A stretch of DNA of 9,296 nt from SIG636 sp045604285 (GTDB taxonomy: Bacteria > Bacillota > Clostridia > Oscillospirales > CAG-382), in the NCBI GenBank assembly GCA_045604285.1, contig JAZUNS010000168.1, positions 1 through 9,296 of the forward strand, read 5' to 3'. A program made the position numbers and the translations under genes. Shown in pieces: positions 6,160-9,296 of this stretch. The notes below the pieces were generated by a model. That model did no database searches, was not told the origin of the DNA, and saw nothing but the letters and a program-made list of their open reading frames with translations. Every line of letters starts with the position of its first letter. The first letter of the stretch is position 1.

Positions 6160-6198
6160 AACAACACCCCGTCATATATTTTCAGACGAGGTGTTGTT
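6160..6198 (+). promoter_or_regulatory. Hairpin masking the cwlD ribosome binding site
   Basis: Positions 6160-6173 and 6185-6198 pair over 14 bp with a single C-A mismatch around an 11-nt AU-rich loop. The right arm contains GAGGTG (6188-6193 region), the only plausible Shine-Dalgarno for cwlD, and ends on the base immediately before the ATG at 6199. Folding would hide the ribosome binding site. No T-run follows, so it does not look like a terminator. It may dampen cwlD translation or act as a processing site in the operon mRNA. Confidence 0.7.
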
Positions 6199-6936
6199 AT
6201 GAAATACAGTAAAATTGCAATTTCTGCAGTAATTATACTGATATTGTGTGTTCTTACTATAGCATTTTTTTGTATTCTTGCGTTTTCTTCATCTTATGGA
6301 TATTCAAAGAATCAAGCAAATGCTTTGCCCAGCGGCAGCTATTCAACCGATAAATCGATAACAGTAATTATTGACCCCGGTCACGGCGGTGAAGATCCGG
6401 GTGCGATTGCCAACGGCACAATAGAGAAGGGCATAAACCTTTCGGTAGCGCAAAAATTAAATGACTTTTTGAGCCTTTCGGGGGTTGAAGTAGTTATGAC
6501 GAGAAAAGATGATGCTCTTTTAGGCAGCGGTGATAAAATCGGTAGCAAAAAAAAGGAAGATTTAAATACAAGACTAAAATTATTGGAAGATACCGAAAAT
6601 GCCATATTGGTAAGCATTCATATGAATAAATTTGAAACGGCAAGCGCCCACGGATTGCAGACGTTTTACTCTGTTAATAATAAGGAAAGTGAACTTTTGG
6701 CAATCTCAATTCAGAATGCCTCTAAATTTCTGGACAGCACCAATAACAGAGATATAAAACCGGCCACTGAAAGCATATATTTGCTTGATAACGCATATAA
6801 GCCTGCAGTTTTAGTTGAATGCGGCTTTTTATCCAACAAAACAGATGCACAAAATTTATCTAACGATGATTATCAAACCAAATTAGCATATACCTTGTAT
6901 TTGGGGATAGTTAATTATTTAGGAGAAACAAAATGA
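6199..6936 (+). CDS. cwlD: N-acetylmuramoyl-L-alanine amidase, CwlD type
   Basis: This is a 245-residue zinc amidase of the Amidase_3 family, with an N-terminal signal anchor (about 7-30) placing the enzyme outside the membrane. The catalytic domain shows IDPGHGGEDPGA (H62), E76 in the IEKGINL stretch, SIHMN (H141) and VECGFLSN (E207), the expected three zinc ligands plus catalytic glutamate. The spacing, the KKKEDLNTRLKLL stretch and the length match CwlD, which removes peptide side chains from muramic acid so that spore cortex muramic-delta-lactam can form. A vegetative amidase role remains possible. Translation starts at the edge of the 6160-6198 hairpin, and the 3' end overlaps radA by 4 nt. 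Confidence 0.9.
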   Translation: MKYSKIAISAVIILILCVLTIAFFCILAFSSSYGYSKNQANALPSGSYSTDKSITVIIDPGHGGEDPGAIANGTIEKGINLSVAQKLNDFLSLSGVEVVMTRKDDALLGSGDKIGSKKKEDLNTRLKLLEDTENAILVSIHMNKFETASAHGLQTFYSVNNKESELLAISIQNASKFLDSTNNRDIKPATESIYLLDNAYKPAVLVECGFLSNKTDAQNLSNDDYQTKLAYTLYLGIVNYLGETK

Positions 6937-8306
6937 AAACGGTATTTGTTTGCGAAAACTGTGAATACACCAGCTCAAAATGGGTCGGTCGATGCCCCAT
7001 GTGTAACGAGTGGAATACTATGGTCGAAAAAGTCGCTGAGCAAGAATCAAAAGCAAAAAGCAGAATTTCGGACAAGGGCAAAAGCAGTTTTAACGGCAAG
7101 AGCAATTCGTTAACTCTTAAAGAAATCAATTTTACGGATAGAATGCGTTTTTCTACCGGGATAGGTGAGTTTGACCGTGTGCTTGGCGGAGGTATAGTCG
7201 AGGGTAGCGTTGTCTTGCTATCAGGTGAACCCGGAATTGGCAAATCCACGTTACTTCTTCAAATATGCGACGCTGTCGGTGCAGGCGCAAAAATTTTGTA
7301 CGTTTCCGGGGAGGAAAGTGCGCCACAGCTAAAAATGCGTGCCAAGCGCCTTGGCATCAGCACAGAAAATCTTTTGGTTTTGTGCGAATCTAATATAAAT
7401 ACCGTTACTAATGAAATAGAAATAACTCAACCAAAGGTTGTTATAATAGACTCTATACAAACTATGTACGATGACAACCTGTCATCAATGCCCGGCACCG
7501 TCACGCAGGTAAAACAGAGCGCTCTTGCTATGATCAATCTTGCAAAGTATTTGGGCACTGCCGTTATTATCGTCGGGCACGTCAATAAAGATGGTGCCAT
7601 AGCAGGCCCAAAGGTGCTTGAGCACATGGTGGATTCCGTACTGTATTTTGAAGGCAATAAACAGCACTTATATAGGATTATAAGAGCTGTAAAGAACCGT
7701 TTTGGTTCAACCAATGAAATCGGCGTTTTTGAAATGAGCGATGATGGGTTGACTGAAGTTGCAAATCCGTCAGAACTTATGCTTTCTCAACGCCCACACG
7801 GCGTTTCCGGATCCGCAGCCGTTTGTGTTATGGAAGGTACACGTCCGATAATTGCAGAAATTCAAGCACTGGTTAATAGCTCAACAATGGCTTCTCCGAG
7901 ACGAATGACATCCGGCGTGGACTACAATCGCTCTTCTTTGTTACTGGCCGTCTTAGAAAAAAGGCTTGGTATGAAGTTCTCTGCACAAGAGGTCTTTTTG
8001 AACGTTACAGGTGGTCTTCAATTGTACGAAACTGCCGGTGATATGGCTGTTGCTTTGGCATTAATATCATCTTATAAAGATACACCGATCCCCGAAGATC
8101 TTATAATTTTCGGCGAAATAGGGCTTGCAGGTGAATGCAGAACCGTTACCGGTATGGAAATACGCATTAACGAAGCTATTCGCTTGGGATTTAAAACCAT
8201 TGCAGTGCCATATCATTCATTAAATCGCTTGAAAAAGTCTTATGCCGGTATTGATATTGTAGGGATAAGAAGCGTTTACGACTTATTAAAGTTATTAAAT
8301 CTATGA
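6933..8306 (+). CDS. radA: DNA repair protein RadA
   Basis: This is a full-length RadA/Sms of 457 residues, a RecA-like hexameric ATPase that promotes branch migration during recombinational repair. An N-terminal C4 zinc finger (C7, C10, C21, C24) is followed by Walker A GEPGIGKST (98-106), Walker B VVIIDSIQT (169-177), the RadA-specific KNRFG motif (254-258) and a C-terminal Lon-protease-like domain (about 290-457). The start ATG overlaps the cwlD stop (ATGA), and its own stop overlaps the next start in the same way, so all three are probably translationally coupled. Confidence 0.97.
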   Translation: MKTVFVCENCEYTSSKWVGRCPMCNEWNTMVEKVAEQESKAKSRISDKGKSSFNGKSNSLTLKEINFTDRMRFSTGIGEFDRVLGGGIVEGSVVLLSGEPGIGKSTLLLQICDAVGAGAKILYVSGEESAPQLKMRAKRLGISTENLLVLCESNINTVTNEIEITQPKVVIIDSIQTMYDDNLSSMPGTVTQVKQSALAMINLAKYLGTAVIIVGHVNKDGAIAGPKVLEHMVDSVLYFEGNKQHLYRIIRAVKNRFGSTNEIGVFEMSDDGLTEVANPSELMLSQRPHGVSGSAAVCVMEGTRPIIAEIQALVNSSTMASPRRMTSGVDYNRSSLLLAVLEKRLGMKFSAQEVFLNVTGGLQLYETAGDMAVALALISSYKDTPIPEDLIIFGEIGLAGECRTVTGMEIRINEAIRLGFKTIAVPYHSLNRLKKSYAGIDIVGIRSVYDLLKLLNL

Positions 8307-8992
8307 ACAAACTTATAATTTCATCACTTTTACCCAATGATATATTAAACGAGCTGTCTGAATTGGGGTTTGTTTGTCTAAAAGCAGGAAAAACAGCAAA
8401 TATTAACAACGAAACAGCATATCATCCCGATATGCTGTTTTTCAAGTTGCTGTGTGGTAGTCTTTTGACAGAAAAAGGTTTTGTTCATACTTTAGACACA
8501 TTTGTGAATTGCTTGGAAAGTGGGGAAAAGTTAGACGATAAATACCCAAGTGATTGTATATTTAATTGCTTTTACGCCGATAACAATTTATTTTGCGGTA
8601 AAAATACAGCAAAAGAGATTTTGGAAGATGCTATAGTGCACGGTGTCAATATTGTAAAAGTTAAGCAAGGTTATGCAGCTTGCAGCACGGTTCGTCTTAG
8701 TAACAATGCTTACATAACGTCTGATACCGGAATTGCCGCAGCTCTAAAAGCATTGGGCTTTGATGTACTGATTGTAAGTAATAACGGTATAACTCTAAAC
8801 GGTTATAATAACGGCTTTATTGGCGGTTGCGCATTATTTGTACTTGATGGTTGTGTAGGATTTAGCGGAGCTATAGAAAATCATTGCGATTACGATGCAA
8901 TAAAAGGATTTTGCCGCAATCATCATATAGAGCCTTATAGCTTGTCAAAAAGCCTATTATATGATTATGGTGGCGGTATAATAATAAATTAA
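8303..8992 (+). CDS. Uncharacterised protein resembling the DUF6873 / GME-fold family
   Basis: This is a 229-residue soluble protein with no signal peptide or membrane helix. Its patterned motifs HPDM (41-44), YPSDC (81-85), KQGYAACS (121-128), TSDTGIA (139-145), GYNNGFIGGC (167-176) and GFSG with NH (186-194) resemble, from memory, clostridial proteins annotated as DUF6873, assigned to the guanidino-group-modifying enzyme fold. An arginine-deiminase-like activity is not established, and I cannot assign a catalytic cysteine with confidence. The start overlaps the radA stop by 4 nt (ATGA), which suggests tight coupling. It is last in the operon. A terminator-like hairpin lies inside its 5' part at 8412-8442. 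Confidence 0.8.
   Translation: MNKLIISSLLPNDILNELSELGFVCLKAGKTANINNETAYHPDMLFFKLLCGSLLTEKGFVHTLDTFVNCLESGEKLDDKYPSDCIFNCFYADNNLFCGKNTAKEILEDAIVHGVNIVKVKQGYAACSTVRLSNNAYITSDTGIAAALKALGFDVLIVSNNGITLNGYNNGFIGGCALFVLDGCVGFSGAIENHCDYDAIKGFCRNHHIEPYSLSKSLLYDYGGGIIIN
8412..8442 (+). repeat. Intragenic inverted repeat followed by a T-run
   Basis: AAACAGCATAT (8412-8422) and ATATGCTGTTT (8430-8440) form a perfect 11-bp stem with a 7-nt loop and end in five Ts (8438-8442), about 110 nt inside the last gene of the operon. The loop encodes the His-Pro-Asp motif, so protein-coding constraint may explain part of it. It could reduce read-through into the rest of the gene, but it is AU-rich and only moderately stable. 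Confidence 0.4.
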
Positions 8993-9012
8993 GCTAAAAT
9001 TCTGATTATATC

Positions 9013-9058
9013 CCATCCTCTACCATACAAAATTTCCATTTTGTATGGTAGAGGATGG
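9013..9058. repeat. Perfect 21-bp inverted repeat
   Basis: Positions 9013-9033 and 9038-9058 are perfectly complementary around a 4-nt loop, TTCC on the plus strand and GGAA (a GNRA tetraloop) on the minus strand. It lies 20 nt after the last stop of the plus operon and 10 nt before the GC-rich terminator. There is no T-run, so it is more likely an mRNA 3'-end stabiliser or a dispersed palindromic repeat than a stand-alone terminator. Confidence 0.75.
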
Positions 9059-9068
9059 TGGAAAGTAT

Positions 9069-9101
9069 AAATGGGGGGCTGCACTTGCCCCCCCATTTTT
9101 T
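9069..9101 (+). terminator. GC-rich terminator between convergent genes
   Basis: AAATGGGGGG (9069-9078) pairs with CCCCCCATTT (9089-9098), followed by a T-run to 9101. It ends the seven-gene plus-strand operon. On the minus strand the same hairpin is followed by TTTATACTTT, so it may also serve the convergent gene that stops at 9103, though the U-run there is weaker. Confidence 0.85.
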
Positions 9102-9102
9102 A

Positions 9103-9296
9103 TTATTCAAAATAGTCTAAAACGTTAACTCTTTCAAAATCAGGCATATCAAACGCGTTATCCGGAACACCTTCTTTAATATCTTCTATAAAGGTATACA
9201 TTACGCTACCGTCGTCCGAAGATTCTATTGCCATAATTTCAATATTATTTTGTTCGTCAAAGATGAATGTGTATCTGTTATTACTGTAATCGTAAT
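9103..9296 (-). CDS. C-terminal part of an uncharacterised protein, cut by the window edge
   Basis: An open frame enters from the right edge on the minus strand and ends with TAA at 9103-9105, giving 63 residues. The visible segment begins YDYSNNRYTFIFDE and ends FERVNVLDYFE. It alternates short beta-strand-like stretches (RYTFIFD, VMYTFIE) with acidic turns, and its acidic end is reminiscent of small LolA-like or exported lipoprotein folds, but this is only an impression. No domain can be named from this fragment, and its start and promoter lie outside the window. It converges on the plus operon, with the shared hairpins between them. Confidence 0.7.
   Translation of the reverse strand, partial: YDYSNNRYTFIFDEQNNIEIMAIESSDDGSVMYTFIEDIKEGVPDNAFDMPDFERVNVLDYFE

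Noticed and set aside
6160..6198. Intrinsic terminator between the membrane protein gene and cwlD
   Set aside because: There is no T-run after the stem on either strand, and the right arm runs directly into the cwlD start codon, so a regulatory or processing hairpin fits better.

Overview
This window comes from a low-to-moderate GC Gram-positive bacterium, most likely a clostridial-type Firmicute. The support is AGGAG-type ribosome binding sites before most genes, sigma-A-like promoters with 17-bp spacers, U-tailed hairpin terminators, tight operons with ATGA overlaps, a lipoprotein with a lipobox, and a CwlD-type cortex amidase that suggests an endospore former. I cannot name the species. 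No tRNA, rRNA, transposase or CRISPR array is visible.

Layout: positions 1-166 hold no convincing complete gene. They contain a strongly foldable hairpin and an intrinsic terminator, so this is probably the 3' end of an upstream transcript or RNA. On the minus strand lies hpt (257-796, hypoxanthine phosphoribosyltransferase), whose promoter reads away from that of the next operon. The 800-970 gap therefore carries two divergent promoters, with an inverted repeat over the plus-strand one.

The first plus-strand operon (973-2966, terminated at 2974-3004) encodes three soluble parts of an oxaloacetate-decarboxylase / pyruvate-carboxyltransferase type biotin enzyme: a 53-residue epsilon/gamma-tail-like protein, a biotin carrier protein and a carboxyltransferase. 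The membrane beta subunit and a biotin carboxylase are absent from the window. Codon choice in this operon looks adapted to high expression.

The second plus-strand operon starts at a near-consensus promoter (3055-3083) and appears to run through seven genes: a lipoprotein with a Ser/Glu stalk and a beta-lactamase-like domain, exodeoxyribonuclease III, a small HExxH metallopeptidase, an unknown multi-pass membrane protein, CwlD amidase, RadA, and a protein resembling the DUF6873 family. It mixes cell-wall functions (lipoprotein, CwlD) with DNA repair (Xth, RadA). The CwlD ribosome binding site lies inside a 14-bp hairpin that ends on the base before its ATG. This is the clearest regulatory structure in the window.

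The operon ends in two successive hairpins: a perfect 21-bp inverted repeat (9013-9058) and a GC-rich U-tailed terminator (9069-9101). A convergent minus-strand gene (9103 to beyond 9296) enters from the right edge and is represented only by its C-terminal 63 residues. I see no clear wholly new system. The best leads are the hairpin-masked cwlD start, the split biotin-enzyme operon without a membrane subunit, and the conserved-looking uncharacterised genes around radA.
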